Origin: Haloarcula taiwanensis
Lineage (GTDB): Archaea; Halobacteriota; Halobacteria; Halobacteriales; Haloarculaceae
Assembly: GCA_002844335.1 (NCBI GenBank)
Contig: CP019154.1
Span: 2,852,001-2,916,000, forward strand
Length of the DNA stretch: 64,000 bases
Direction: 5' to 3'
How positions within the stretch are numbered: the first letter of the stretch is position 1; every line of letters begins with the position of its first letter. Below the pieces are notes generated by a model, which saw only the letters and a program-made list of their open reading frames with translations, did no database searches and was not told the DNA's origin. The position numbers and the translations under genes were made by a program. This document shows positions 52,490 to 61,679 of this stretch, piece by piece.

Positions 52490-53290
52490 GTGAGCGACGA
52501 CGACATCGCACTCTCCGAGAAGCGGATGTACGGGGAGAAGCGCCCGGAGACCCACGCGTACGTCGCGTCGGGACTGGGCGTCACCCGCGTCGAGACCGCC
52601 GGCGGCCAGATAGGCCGGTTCAGCCTGAGCGAGCGCTGTACCGCTCGCGACGTGGCCGGCGCGAGCGGCGAGGTCGCGGTCGCCACCGACGACGGCGTGC
52701 TCGTGTCGACCGACGACGGCTTCGTCCCGACCGGGTTCGGGCCGGCCACTGCCGTCGGCTACGACGAGACCGGCCTGCTCGCGGCCGGCGACGGCCGCGT
52801 CGCCCGCTACGCCGACGGCGAGTGGACCGACCTCGGGGCCGTCGACGGCGTCCGCGCCATCGACGGCGACCTGCTGGCCGCGGCCGACGGCGTCTACGCC
52901 CTGCCGTCGCTGGACCGGCTGGGACTGGCCGACGCGACCGACGTGGCCGGCGACTACGCCGCGACCGAGAGCGGGCTCTACCGCCGAGACGGCGGCGCGT
53001 GGACCGAGGTCCGGTCTGGGAGCCACCGGGCCGTCGCCGCCGACGGCGAGCGCGTCCACGCCGCCGCGGCGGACGGGCTGTACGAACTGACCGACGGGGG
53101 CTGGGAGCCGTGTGCCCTCCCCGTCGACGAGCGCGTGGTCGACGTGGTTCACGGCGACGACACCTACGCCATCACCGAGAACGGGACCTTCCTCGTGGCG
53201 ACCGTAGCCGAGGCTACGGCCGACGGTCAGGGCGGCTGGCGACAGCGCTCGCTGGGCGTCCCTGACGTCGTCGGCGTCGCCGTGGTCTGA
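52490..53290 (+). CDS. HVO_0234 family beta-propeller protein
   Basis: This 266-aa protein is made of repeated short strands with Asp-Gly turns (VAVATDDGVLVSTDDG, YAATESGLYRRDGGAW, HAAAADGLYELTDGGW), consistent with a small beta-propeller. I recall the family as HVO_0234. It is a likely interaction platform with no catalytic motif. GTG at 52490, 1 base after the hemL stop, is my chosen start (SDDDIALSEKRMYG). An ATG inside hemL at 52457 would add 11 residues and looks less natural. Confidence 0.7.
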   Translation: MSDDDIALSEKRMYGEKRPETHAYVASGLGVTRVETAGGQIGRFSLSERCTARDVAGASGEVAVATDDGVLVSTDDGFVPTGFGPATAVGYDETGLLAAGDGRVARYADGEWTDLGAVDGVRAIDGDLLAAADGVYALPSLDRLGLADATDVAGDYAATESGLYRRDGGAWTEVRSGSHRAVAADGERVHAAAADGLYELTDGGWEPCALPVDERVVDVVHGDDTYAITENGTFLVATVAEATADGQGGWRQRSLGVPDVVGVAVV

Positions 53291-53385
53291 CCCCGACAGC
53301 ACTAATCGGCCGCGTGCCTGTCTGACGCGCCACACCCGCTTACAGAACCGAAACAGGGTTTAGCCCGGGCAGCCACCCACCGCAC

Positions 53386-54240
53386 ATGATTATCCCCGGA
53401 GCTGACACGCAGGCGTTCGCGGCGACTCTCGCCGAGGCGACCGGCGAGCGGCTGGGACGGGTCGAGTACGAGCGGTTCCCCGACGGCGAGCACGTCGTCC
53501 GCGTGCCCGAGGCGGTCTCAGGCGAGCGGGCCGTCGTCGTCGCCTCGACCGTCGACAGCGACGCCCACGTACAGGTGCTCCAGTTGCAGGACGCGGCCCG
53601 CGAGAGCGGGGCCAGCGAGGTCGTCACCGTCCTCCCCTACATGGGCTACGCCCGGCAAGACGAGGCGTTCAAGCCCGGCGAGCCGGTTTCCTCGCGGGCG
53701 ATGGCGAGCGCAATCTCGACCGGAACCGACCGCGTGGTGACGGTGAATCCCCACGAGCCGGCCATCTGTGACTTCTTCGATGTGCCGGCAGCCCACGTCG
53801 ACGCCGCGAGCGTCCTCGCTGACCCGCTGCCGGACGCCCTCGACGACCCGCTCTTTCTCTCGCCCGACGAGGGCGCGATCGGCCTCGCCAGAACGGTCCG
53901 GGACGCCTACGGCAAGGGCGAGACCGACTTCTTCGAGAAGGACCGCGACTACGACACCGGCGACATCGAAATCCGACCGAGCGACGCGCCAGTCGAGGGC
54001 CGGGACGTGGTGCTTGTCGACGACATCATCGCCACCGGGTCGACGATGAGCGAGTCCGTCGGGGTCCTCGACGAGCGGAACGCCCGGCGGGTGTTCGTCA
54101 CCTGCGTCCACCCAATGCTGGCGAGCAACGCCCTGACGAAACTCAACAGCGCCGGCGTCGAGGCCGTCTACGGGACGGACACGCTCGAACGCGCCGTCAG
54201 TGAGGTCAGCGCCGCCCCGGTCGTCGCAGACCAGTTGTAG
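53386..54240 (+). CDS. prs: Ribose-phosphate diphosphokinase (PRPP synthase)
   Basis: This 284-aa enzyme transfers pyrophosphate from ATP to ribose 5-phosphate, making PRPP for nucleotide, histidine and salvage pathways. The PRPP loop VLVDDIIATGSTM near residue 207 and the catalytic-loop region FKPGEPVSSRAMA near 100 are visible. It belongs to the short archaeal class. PRPP feeds the upp product, and ribose 5-phosphate comes from RpiA. It is convergent with ileS, with a small hairpin in the gap. Confidence 0.95.
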   Translation: MIIPGADTQAFAATLAEATGERLGRVEYERFPDGEHVVRVPEAVSGERAVVVASTVDSDAHVQVLQLQDAARESGASEVVTVLPYMGYARQDEAFKPGEPVSSRAMASAISTGTDRVVTVNPHEPAICDFFDVPAAHVDAASVLADPLPDALDDPLFLSPDEGAIGLARTVRDAYGKGETDFFEKDRDYDTGDIEIRPSDAPVEGRDVVLVDDIIATGSTMSESVGVLDERNARRVFVTCVHPMLASNALTKLNSAGVEAVYGTDTLERAVSEVSAAPVVADQL

Positions 54241-54255
54241 TCACACTCTGTTTTA

Positions 54256-54270
54256 GGGGTGCATTACCCC
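54256..54270. terminator. Hairpin between convergent prs and ileS
   Basis: GGGGT and ACCCC pair around GCATT, preceded by TTTTA, in the 114-base gap between two convergent genes. This suits a bidirectional stop, with a T-run only on one side. Confidence 0.35.
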
Positions 54271-54354
54271 GATGCTTCAGCAGCCAGTATGGCTCGCGAC
54301 TGTTCTTACTCGCCGCGCGCCTGCGTCGAGCCTGCCCACTGGTCGCGTGCTGTT

Positions 54355-57300
54355 CTAATCAGACGCTTCGGCAGCCGCGACCGGAGCAATCGCGATCTCC
54401 ATCTCTACGCCCTCAACCGGCCAGGTCTTTCGGTGGCCATCTTCGACGCCGTCTAACTCATCGGCACGAACCTCGTTTTTGATGAAGTCTTCATGTCTCC
54501 GAACCAGTTCGGAGACCCTCTCATCGTCTATGCTGAGGTCCACGACGATGCGCGCCTCGATGTCCAGTTCGAGGTCTTTGCGCATCTCCTGAACCCGGCG
54601 GATGACCTCGCGGGCGTAACCCTCGCTCTCGATGTCCTCGGTGAGCGCGGTGTCGACGTAGACCACGCCGCCGCCGTCGAGGGCGGCGAACTCCGTGCCG
54701 GTGACGCCGTCGGGCGTCTCGCGGCGGAACTCGACCATCGCCTCGGTGAGGTCGATGTCCTCGTCGAGCGTTTCCGAGACTGTGCCTTCGAGGGTATCGA
54801 GGGACTGCTCGGTGACGCGGGCCTCGTTGAGCGCGTTCATCACGCGGCCGGCGTCGTCGCCGAAGGCCGGGCCGAGTTCGCTCATGTCGGCCTCTGCGGA
54901 GTACTGGAGTTCGCCCCACTCGTCGTCAGCGCCGACGACTTCGACGGCGCGGGCGTTGAGTCGGTCGGCGATGATGGCCTCCTGCGCGCGAACGGCGTCG
55001 GCCACGTCGTCGCTGTCGGCGTCGACGACGACGCGCGTGACGGGCCAGCGGAGTTTGCGCTCGGCCTGCTGGCGGGCGTTCGACCCCGCCTCCTCGACCT
55101 CGCGGACGACCTCGATTTCGCGTTCGAGGGCGGGGTCGCGCAGGTCCTCGTCGGCCTCGGGCCAGTCGCACATGTGGACCGTCGGGTGGCCCGATTCCCC
55201 GGTGAGCGCCTCGTATATCTCCTCGGCGACGAAGGGGGTAAACGGCGCGAACAGGGCCGCGACCTCCTCCAGCACGCGATAGAGCGTGGCGTAGGCGGCC
55301 TGCTTGGAGTCGCTGTCTTCCTCCTCCCACATCCGCTCGCGGACGACCTGAATGTAGAACCGGGAGACGTCCTCGACGACGAACTCCAGCAGTTCGTCGA
55401 CCGCCTTGTCGTTCTCGAAGTCGTCCATCGACTCGGTCATCGCCGCCTCGACGCTCTGCAGACGGGAGAGGACCCACTCATCGACGAGTTCGAGGTCGTC
55501 GCGCACGTCCTCGACGGTAGTCTCTTCGGGGCCGAAGTCGTCAGCCCGCATGTACGGCAGCGGGAAGCGGGCGACGTTCCAGAGGATGTTGAGCCGGCGC
55601 TGCATCTCGGCGGTCTCCTCCCACGAGAAGTTCATGTCCTCGCCCTGGGCGGTCACCGACAGCAGGAACAGCCGCATTGGGTCGCGGCCGTGCTTGTCGA
55701 TGACCTCGTGGGGGTCGACCAAGATGCCCTTCGACTTGGACATCCCGCGGCCGTCGGGCATGTTGGCGTAGCCGTGCATCAACACCTGCTTGTACGGGAT
55801 TTCGCCCGTCGCGGCGGTACTCATACCCAGCTGGGACCAGAACCACCCGCGGGTCTGGTCGTGGGCCTCCATGATGAGGTCGGCGGGCCACAGTTCCTCG
55901 AAGTCCTCGGTCCGCTCGGGGTAGTCGACGGTCCCCCACGTCGCGACCGAGGAGTCGAGCCACACGTCGAACACGTCGCCGACGCGGGTGTAGGTCGTGC
56001 CGTCCTCGGTGATGGTGAGGTCGTCGACGGTGCCCTTGTGGAGGTCCACGCTTTCGGGGTCGATGTCTTGGTCGACGCGCTCGGCGAGTTCCTCGCGGTC
56101 GCCGACGACGATTGCGTCGTCCATGTCACCGGACCAGTCCTCAGGCAACCAGATGGGGATGGGGATGCCCCAGTAGCGCTGACGCGAGACGTTCCAGTCG
56201 GGCGCGTCCTCGACGAAGTCCCGGAAGCGGTTGTCGCGGGCCCACTGGGGGTACCACTCGCTGTCCTCGATGTTTTCGAGCAGTTCCTCTTTGATGTCGG
56301 TCACCGTGATGAACCACTGGTCGGTGACGATGCGGACGATGTCGGTGTCACAGCGCCAGCACTGCCCCTCGCGGACGGTGTGGCCCTCCTCGCTGGAGAG
56401 CAGGCGGCCGTTGTCGTCGAGGTCGTCGATGACATCGTCGTTGGCGTCGCGGACGAAGGTCCCGGCGTACTTGCCCGCGTCCTCGGTGTAGACGCCGTCG
56501 GAGCCGACCGGACAGAAGATTTCCAGACCGAGTTCCTGCCCGCGCTCGAAGTCCTCCTCACCGTGGCCGGGCGCGGAGTGGACCAGTCCCGTGCGGTCGG
56601 CCTCGACGTAGTCGGCGGTGTACACCTGCCCGGAGCCCTCGCCCTGGGCGTGGTCCGGCACTTCCTCGGCCAGTGGGTGGTCGTACTCCCAGCCGATCAT
56701 CTCCTCGCCGGTGAGGTCCTCGACGACCTCGTAGTCGTCGTAGCGGCCGGCCTTCAGCACGCCCTCGACGCAGGCCTCGGCGACGTAGAGACGCTCCGTC
56801 TCCCCGTCTTTCGTGGCGTCGACGCCCACGTAGTCGAGGTCGCCGTCCACGGCGACGAAGGTGTTGGCGACGATGGTCCACGGGGTCGTCGTCCAGATGA
56901 CCAGACTGCCCTCGCGGTCCGCGAGGTCGAACTTCACGTAGATGGAGGGCTTGCCCACGTCGTGGTACTCGACCTCGTTGTTGGCGATGCCGGTCTCACA
57001 GCGGGGGCACTGATTGATGGAGCGCTGGCCCTGCTCGACGAGGCCGCGCTCGTGGGCCTGCTGGAAGCCCCACCACGCGGCCTCCATGTACTCGGGGTTG
57101 ACCGTCTTGTAGGGGTCGTCCCAGTCCATCCAGACGCCGAAGTCCTGGAAGTCCGACTGGAGGCCCTCCAGTTGCTCCTCGGCGAAGTCCTTGCACTCCT
57201 CGATGAAGTTCTCCTCGCCGAAGCGCTCGATGTCCTTCTTGTTCTCGAAGTCCAGGCGCTCCTCGACTTTGGTCTCGATGGGGAGGCCGTGCATGTCGTA

Positions 57301-57558
57301 GCCCGGCCGGTCGGTGACGTCGTAGCCCTGCATCCGCAGGTAGCGGATGTAACAGTCCTTCAGGGTCTTGTTCCACGTCGTCCCCATGTGGGCCGCGCCG
57401 GAAGTGTAGGGCGGCCCGTCGACGAAGAAGTAGTCCTCGCCGTCGGCCCGGTGGGCCTTCGTCTGCTCGTAGGCGTCGACGTCGTCCCAGTAGGAGAAGA
57501 CCCCCTCCTCGACGTCCTCGGGGTCGTACTGGTCGTCGACAGCGGCGAAACGTTCCAT
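54355..57558 (-). CDS. ileS: Isoleucine-tRNA ligase
   Basis: This 1067-aa class Ia synthetase charges tRNA-Ile. The HIGH-type motif reads HMGTTWNK near residue 55 and the KMSKS-type motif reads GMSKSKG. The editing domain is present (WTTTPWTIVANTF). Two CxxC knuckles (CPRCETG, CWRCDTD) may bind zinc. The start at 57558 (MERFAAVDDQYDPEDVEEG) matches the archaeal family. A long frame on the opposite strand is an artefact of codon bias. Confidence 0.97.
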   Translation of the reverse strand: MERFAAVDDQYDPEDVEEGVFSYWDDVDAYEQTKAHRADGEDYFFVDGPPYTSGAAHMGTTWNKTLKDCYIRYLRMQGYDVTDRPGYDMHGLPIETKVEERLDFENKKDIERFGEENFIEECKDFAEEQLEGLQSDFQDFGVWMDWDDPYKTVNPEYMEAAWWGFQQAHERGLVEQGQRSINQCPRCETGIANNEVEYHDVGKPSIYVKFDLADREGSLVIWTTTPWTIVANTFVAVDGDLDYVGVDATKDGETERLYVAEACVEGVLKAGRYDDYEVVEDLTGEEMIGWEYDHPLAEEVPDHAQGEGSGQVYTADYVEADRTGLVHSAPGHGEEDFERGQELGLEIFCPVGSDGVYTEDAGKYAGTFVRDANDDVIDDLDDNGRLLSSEEGHTVREGQCWRCDTDIVRIVTDQWFITVTDIKEELLENIEDSEWYPQWARDNRFRDFVEDAPDWNVSRQRYWGIPIPIWLPEDWSGDMDDAIVVGDREELAERVDQDIDPESVDLHKGTVDDLTITEDGTTYTRVGDVFDVWLDSSVATWGTVDYPERTEDFEELWPADLIMEAHDQTRGWFWSQLGMSTAATGEIPYKQVLMHGYANMPDGRGMSKSKGILVDPHEVIDKHGRDPMRLFLLSVTAQGEDMNFSWEETAEMQRRLNILWNVARFPLPYMRADDFGPEETTVEDVRDDLELVDEWVLSRLQSVEAAMTESMDDFENDKAVDELLEFVVEDVSRFYIQVVRERMWEEEDSDSKQAAYATLYRVLEEVAALFAPFTPFVAEEIYEALTGESGHPTVHMCDWPEADEDLRDPALEREIEVVREVEEAGSNARQQAERKLRWPVTRVVVDADSDDVADAVRAQEAIIADRLNARAVEVVGADDEWGELQYSAEADMSELGPAFGDDAGRVMNALNEARVTEQSLDTLEGTVSETLDEDIDLTEAMVEFRRETPDGVTGTEFAALDGGGVVYVDTALTEDIESEGYAREVIRRVQEMRKDLELDIEARIVVDLSIDDERVSELVRRHEDFIKNEVRADELDGVEDGHRKTWPVEGVEMEIAIAPVAAAEASD

Positions 57559-57645
57559 ACCCGTTCCATCCGCCGCCGGCAATAAAGGACAATCGATTGT
57601 GTGTGTGCCGTTCAGACCGCGGGGCCGCCGGCCTCGCGGCGCCGG

Positions 57646-57816
57646 TCAGCGCTCGCGCTGGAGGAGCAACCCGGCGGTCTGGCCGCTGTTTTCCGTTATC
57701 GGCGCGACGACTTCCCAGCCGTCGGCACCGAGGTCGTTCAGTTCGTCGACGGGAACGCTGCTGCCGCCGAACATGCCGGTGTCGACGTCGAGCGTCTTGT
57801 ACTCGTAGGAGGGCAT
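57646..57816 (-). CDS. DUF4177 domain protein
   Basis: This 56-aa protein starts MPSYEYKTLDVDTGM and ends WEVVAPITENSGQTAGLLLQRER, the DUF4177 pattern of a small alpha/beta fold (EYK, LGADGWEVV). Function is unknown. The longer in-frame extension lies antisense to the uracil-DNA glycosylase gene and is rejected. It is divergent from that gene. Confidence 0.8.
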   Translation of the reverse strand: MPSYEYKTLDVDTGMFGGSSVPVDELNDLGADGWEVVAPITENSGQTAGLLLQRER

Positions 57817-57900
57817 ACACGCGCTGTGGCGGCCACCAGCGGCAAACGTCTTGTGGTAGCGACCGCCACCGCTTTGCCGCCGACGGCCCTGGCCTCGCGT

Positions 57901-58524
57901 GTGCCCACGTTCCCCGACGACGAGGCCAGACACGCCCTCGCCGCGGACTGCCAGCGCTGTCCCGAACTCGCCGCGAGCCGGACCTGCATCTCGTGGGGCA
58001 ACGGCCCCCTGGACGCCGCTCTCGTGGTCGTCGGCGAAGCCCCGGCCGAGGGCGACCCGGAGGCCGAACGCTGGCGCGGCGGCAACCTGACGGGGCTGGC
58101 CTACACCTCGCGCCGTTCCGGCCGGAAAATCCGGCAGATACTCGCCGACGCCGGCTACGGCCGCGACGCCTGCTACTTCACGAACGCGGTGAAGTGCCAC
58201 CCGCCGGAGAACCGCGACCCCACCGACGCGGAGCTGGCGAACTGCCGGCCGTACCTCGTCGAGGAGGTCGAGGCAGTGGAGCCGGCGGCGGTCGTGACGA
58301 CCGGGAGACACGCCACGGAGACGGTGCTGTCCCTCGACGACACGTCCCTCGATGGGTTCCTCGATAGCGTGCTCGACCCCCGGCGGAGCGAGGCGCTTGG
58401 CGTCCCCGTCGTCCCGCTGCTCCACCCCTCGTATCAGGAGGTGTGGCTCTCGCGACTGGGCTACGACCGCACGGAGTACGTCGACGCCATCGCCGAGACG
58501 GTGGCCGGTGTCGCCGACACCTAG
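57901..58524 (+). CDS. Uracil-DNA glycosylase, family 4 type
   Basis: This 207-aa DNA repair enzyme removes uracil from deaminated cytosine sites. Fe-S cysteines are CQRC (17, 20) and CYFTNAVKC, with the second pair of the cluster in the family 4 arrangement. Motif A reads GEAPAEGD (GEAPG in most members), and the catalytic-loop histidine is in LLHPSYQ. GTG at 57901 (PTFPDDEARHALAAD) is my chosen start because earlier in-frame residues are antisense to DUF4177. HIT follows 34 bases later. Confidence 0.82.
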   Translation: MPTFPDDEARHALAADCQRCPELAASRTCISWGNGPLDAALVVVGEAPAEGDPEAERWRGGNLTGLAYTSRRSGRKIRQILADAGYGRDACYFTNAVKCHPPENRDPTDAELANCRPYLVEEVEAVEPAAVVTTGRHATETVLSLDDTSLDGFLDSVLDPRRSEALGVPVVPLLHPSYQEVWLSRLGYDRTEYVDAIAETVAGVADT

Positions 58525-58558
58525 AACCTTCATGTGACCGCCGGACGCAGGGACGACC

Positions 58559-58987
58559 ATGAGCGAGGACTGCATCTTCTGTCAGATTGTCGCCGGCGAC
58601 ATCCCCGGACGCACCGTCTACGAGGACGACACCGTGCTGGCGTTTCTGGACGCAAACCCCCTCTCGCCGGGTCACACGCTCGTCATCCCGAAGGCCCACC
58701 ACGAGCGGCTGAACGACACGCCCGCCGACGTAGCGGGTGCGGTCATGTCGACCCTGCACGAACTCGTCCCCGCCGTCGAGGCGGCCGTCGACGCCCCCGC
58801 CAGTACGGTGGCGTTCAACAACGGCGAGGAAGCCGGTCAGGAGGTCCCCCACGTCCACGGCCACATCGTCCCGCGGTTCGAGGATGATGGCGGCCGCCCC
58901 ATCCACGCGCTGGTCACCGACCGGCCCGACCTCTCCGAGGACGAACTGGACGCCATCGAGAGCGACATCGTCGCCCAGCGAGACTAA
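58559..58987 (+). CDS. HIT family nucleotide-binding protein
   Basis: This 142-aa histidine-triad protein has the active site HVHGHIVPR and the N-terminal CIFCQIVAGDIPG, a zinc-type CxxC of HINT-like members. It hydrolyses nucleotide phosphoramidates or adenylated intermediates; the natural substrate is unknown. It follows the glycosylase gene with 34 bases between, perhaps in one transcript. A run of five T occurs 12 bases after the stop. Confidence 0.92.
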   Translation: MSEDCIFCQIVAGDIPGRTVYEDDTVLAFLDANPLSPGHTLVIPKAHHERLNDTPADVAGAVMSTLHELVPAVEAAVDAPASTVAFNNGEEAGQEVPHVHGHIVPRFEDDGGRPIHALVTDRPDLSEDELDAIESDIVAQRD

Positions 58988-58998
58988 AATTCCGTATC

Positions 58999-59003
58999 TT
59001 TTT
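58999..59003 (+). terminator. Short T-run after the HIT gene
   Basis: Five T lie about a dozen bases past the HIT stop codon. This is a plausible but weak oligo-T terminator, and it could also be part of the next gene's promoter. Confidence 0.3.
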
Positions 59004-59029
59004 ACCGAAAGGTAGTCGAACAGCGACGC

Positions 59030-59758
59030 ATGGGGGTTCCGACGCTCGCGTTCGTTGGGTGTACCGGTGGTGCTGGCACGACGAGACTGACAGTCGAGGC
59101 GGCGGCGACGCTGGCCCGGGGCGGGCGGTCCGTTGCCGTCGTCGACGCGGCCTTCGGGACGCAGGGGCTGGCCACGTACGTCGACGGGCGACTCGACGCC
59201 GACGTGACCGCGGTGGCGGTCGGCGACGCGCCGGTCGAGGACGCGCTGTTCGAGTGGGATATCGACGCCGACGGGCGGGTCGCGCTCTGTCCGGCCCACG
59301 CGCCCTTCGAGCGCCTCGCCCGCGCCAAGACCGCCGAGAGCGCACAGGCGCTCGAACGGGCCATCGAGGAGTTGACCGGTCGGTTCGACCACGTCCTGCT
59401 GGACGTGCCCCCGGTCGCGTCGAACCCGGCCGTCGCCGCCGTCACGACCGCACAGCGGCGGGCGCTCGTTGTGCCGGCGAGCCAGCGGGGCAGCGACCTG
59501 CTCCCGAGACAGCGGGGCCGGCTGCGGGACATCGGCGCGCCGGCCACGGCCGTCGTCGCGACCCGTGTGGCCGGCGACGACGCCGAACCAATCGAGGACG
59601 CGGCACACACGGTGGGTCACATCGGAGCGGCCGCGCCCAGGCCGCTCGCGACCGACCCCGATACCGAGGTCGCGCCGGCCGTCGCCGCGATGACCGAGGA
59701 TCTACTCGATACGGACCTCGGCCTGACCTTCGAGGACGACGGGCTGTTCTCTCGCTAG
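59030..59758 (+). CDS. MinD/ParA-like protein with a degenerate P-loop
   Basis: This 242-aa SIMIBI-fold protein starts LAFVGCTGGAGTTRLTVEAAA. In MinD/ParA the loop is KGGxGKT. Here both lysines (positions 12 and 17) are Thr, so ATP binding or hydrolysis is doubtful. The switch strands remain (VVDAAFGTQGLATYV and VLLDVPPVASNPA). It may be a pseudo-ATPase positioning factor, or bind nucleotide by another arrangement. It is convergent with the universal-stress-type gene, overlapping by 4 bases. Confidence 0.75.
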   Translation: MGVPTLAFVGCTGGAGTTRLTVEAAATLARGGRSVAVVDAAFGTQGLATYVDGRLDADVTAVAVGDAPVEDALFEWDIDADGRVALCPAHAPFERLARAKTAESAQALERAIEELTGRFDHVLLDVPPVASNPAVAAVTTAQRRALVVPASQRGSDLLPRQRGRLRDIGAPATAVVATRVAGDDAEPIEDAAHTVGHIGAAAPRPLATDPDTEVAPAVAAMTEDLLDTDLGLTFEDDGLFSR

Positions 59759-60129
59759 GGGAGCGGAACGACGACGACGGGGCGGTCGACCCGGGCGAAC
59801 AGCTCCGCGGCCGTCGAGCCGACGCCGTCGCTGTCGTCGGTCCCGCGGTGGGGGCCGACGACGAGTTCGTCCGGGTCGTGCTCGTCGACGGCCGCCAGTA
59901 GCTCCGCGGCGGGTTCGCCCTCTCGCGTCTCTGTCGTTGGCGCGAACGCCGCGAGCCGCGAGCGGGCGACGTTGACGGCGTCACCGGCGTCGCGGGACGG
60001 CGCGTCGGGGTCGCGGACGGCGACCACGACGATTTCGTCGTCGGCTCCGGGGTCGAGCCGGTCCTGGAGGTAGTCGGCGGCGGCCGCGGTGACGTGGACG
60101 GAGCCGGTGGCGAGCAGAAACGTCGTCAT
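59755..60129 (-). CDS. Universal stress protein (UspA) family
   Basis: This 124-aa UspA-like domain starts FLLATGSVHVTAAAADYL and has a modified ATP-type loop VVGPHRGTDD with GSTAAELF before the final strand RPVVVVPLP. The loop keeps G-x2-G and GS but is spaced differently from the ATP-binding subgroup, so ATP binding is uncertain. Its role is unknown. It lies 43 bases after the start-side end of the membrane protein gene on the same strand. Confidence 0.75.
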   Translation of the reverse strand: MTTFLLATGSVHVTAAAADYLQDRLDPGADDEIVVVAVRDPDAPSRDAGDAVNVARSRLAAFAPTTETREGEPAAELLAAVDEHDPDELVVGPHRGTDDSDGVGSTAAELFARVDRPVVVVPLP

Positions 60130-60172
60130 GGGCTACCGTGGGGACCCGCCCGGCTTCGGGCTTTCGCTCGGC

Positions 60173-61261
60173 TCAGACGGCCGCCAGCAGAAGTTGGAGC
60201 GCCTTCGGTATCATGACGCCGACGACGAGCTGGGTCCACATCGTGAACGTTGCCGGGTACTCCTTGGTCCCGGTGACGAACTCGACCTGCTTGCGGTACC
60301 GGCGGTACTCCGCCGGGGGGCTGAGCGCGTCGAACGACCGGATGTCCCACGGCGCGTCGACGTGGTCCCTGGCCCGCCTGTCGAGGTCGTAGAGGAGTTC
60401 GCGCTTCTGTCGGGCCATGTGCTGGTGGAGGACGCAGATGCCGTAGGCCATGACGCCGACCGACAGGACCCAGACGGCCGTGAACGCGGCGTTGACCGCG
60501 AGGCCGGGCGCGTCCAGCGCGCTGTAACCGAGCGCCCCGCCGAGGATGTGCGGCCCGTACGTCGCGACGGCGTAGGCGACGAGCCCGACCATCAGGTAGT
60601 AGTAAGCCACTTTGACCAGTTCACCGACCGGTCGCATCCCGCCCAGTTGCTCGGGGTCTAAGTAATCGAGCGTCACGTCCGCCGCGGCGATTCGGCGGGG
60701 CAACAGCACCTCGACGGCGACGTAGGTCGCGAGAAACGACGCCAGCACCGGGACGTAGCCGAAGGGCGTCACGACGAGGAAGCGAAACACCCGCGTCGCG
60801 CCGCCGGCGGCGTAGAGCTGTGGCACGGTGAGGATGACGACGGCGACGACGAGCGTGAAGCCGGTCCCCAGGCCGACGAGCAGCCAGACGAGGCGGTCCG
60901 CGACCAGCCCGTCGAACCGCGAGGCGTCGTCGACGCGCGCCTCGATGTTGCTCCGGGCGAGCGCCCGGTCGTAGCGACGGTACAGCGACTCCGTCGCGAG
61001 CGCGGCCCCGAGCAACACCAGCGGTCTGACCAGCCACAGCGGGTTCTGGACGAACGTCAACACCTGCCCGGTGAGGAGGCGATACCCCTGCAGTCCGACC
61101 AGTTCCACGGCGACGACGGCGACGGCAAACCACGTGAGCGGCCCCCAGACCGCCGGCGTCCCGGTCGAGCGGTCGCCGGACGCGCCCAGTCTACCAGCGA
61201 GGCGGGCGAGCAGTGGTCGGCCTGCCCTGGGCCCCTGTCCTGAATTGTCACCGATACCCAT
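60173..61261 (-). CDS. Haloarchaeal polytopic membrane protein of unknown function
   Basis: This 362-aa protein has about seven hydrophobic helices, including WFAVAVVAVELVGLQGY, LVWLLVGLGTGFTLVVAVVI, VAYYYLMVGLVAYAVATYG and VWVLSVGVMAYGICVL. A long cytoplasmic stretch near the C-terminus (MARQKRELLYDLDRRARD and FDALSPPAEYRRYRKQ) contains charged helices. I see no transporter or enzyme signature. It is divergent from the zinc-ribbon gene at 61441. Confidence 0.6.
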   Translation of the reverse strand: MGIGDNSGQGPRAGRPLLARLAGRLGASGDRSTGTPAVWGPLTWFAVAVVAVELVGLQGYRLLTGQVLTFVQNPLWLVRPLVLLGAALATESLYRRYDRALARSNIEARVDDASRFDGLVADRLVWLLVGLGTGFTLVVAVVILTVPQLYAAGGATRVFRFLVVTPFGYVPVLASFLATYVAVEVLLPRRIAAADVTLDYLDPEQLGGMRPVGELVKVAYYYLMVGLVAYAVATYGPHILGGALGYSALDAPGLAVNAAFTAVWVLSVGVMAYGICVLHQHMARQKRELLYDLDRRARDHVDAPWDIRSFDALSPPAEYRRYRKQVEFVTGTKEYPATFTMWTQLVVGVMIPKALQLLLAAV

Positions 61262-61361
61262 ACGCCAACTGTCGACGTGAGCGTGTAATCAAACTGGCGG
61301 CGAGACAGGCCACTCAGCGGTGACGTACCGGCCGGACTCGGCTTCGCTGTCCGAGAAACGC

Positions 61362-61370
61362 TATATAAAT
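61362..61370 (+). promoter_or_regulatory. TATA box upstream of the 54-aa zinc-ribbon gene
   Basis: TATATAAAT predicts a transcript start near 61391. The zinc-ribbon ATG at 61441 would then have a 50-base leader. An ATG at 61394 opens a long frame, but it has shadow-like composition, so I do not call it. Confidence 0.45.
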
Positions 61371-61440
61371 AGTGACGTGACCATGGCCGTCGTATGCACG
61401 TAGCGGACAGACGTTCAGGGACGGGACGCCGCGTACGACC

Positions 61441-61605
61441 ATGTCCGGAACCGACACCGTCGGCGCGTCACGGTTCATCTGTCCGTTCTGCGAGCGGACG
61501 TTCGAGCGGTCGCGGACGGCGTGTTCGAACTGCGGCAGCACGGTCGTGCTCCCGCTCGAGAGCCAGTCCGCGTACGACAGCATCCTCGCGATGTGTGGGA
61601 AGTAG
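61441..61605 (+). CDS. Small zinc-ribbon protein
   Basis: This 54-aa protein has ICPFCERTF and ACSNCGSTV as a four-cysteine ribbon (C-x2-C-x13-C-x2-C), and a short C-terminal helix ending AMCGK. The extra Cys near the end may not be a ligand. Function is unknown. It precedes the RNase H-like gene by about 75 bases on the same strand and may be read with it. Confidence 0.75.
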   Translation: MSGTDTVGASRFICPFCERTFERSRTACSNCGSTVVLPLESQSAYDSILAMCGK

Positions 61606-61679
61606 GTCGGACGCGACCGACCGCCGGCCCGGGGGCGTCACCGACGGGCTTACATACAGCCCAACCTGTACCCGAGAGC

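Noticed and set aside
54493-57585. A 1030-codon open frame antisense to ileS
   Set aside because: It is a codon-bias shadow. The ileS frame has clear synthetase motifs, and GC-rich haloarchaeal genes commonly keep an open antisense frame.
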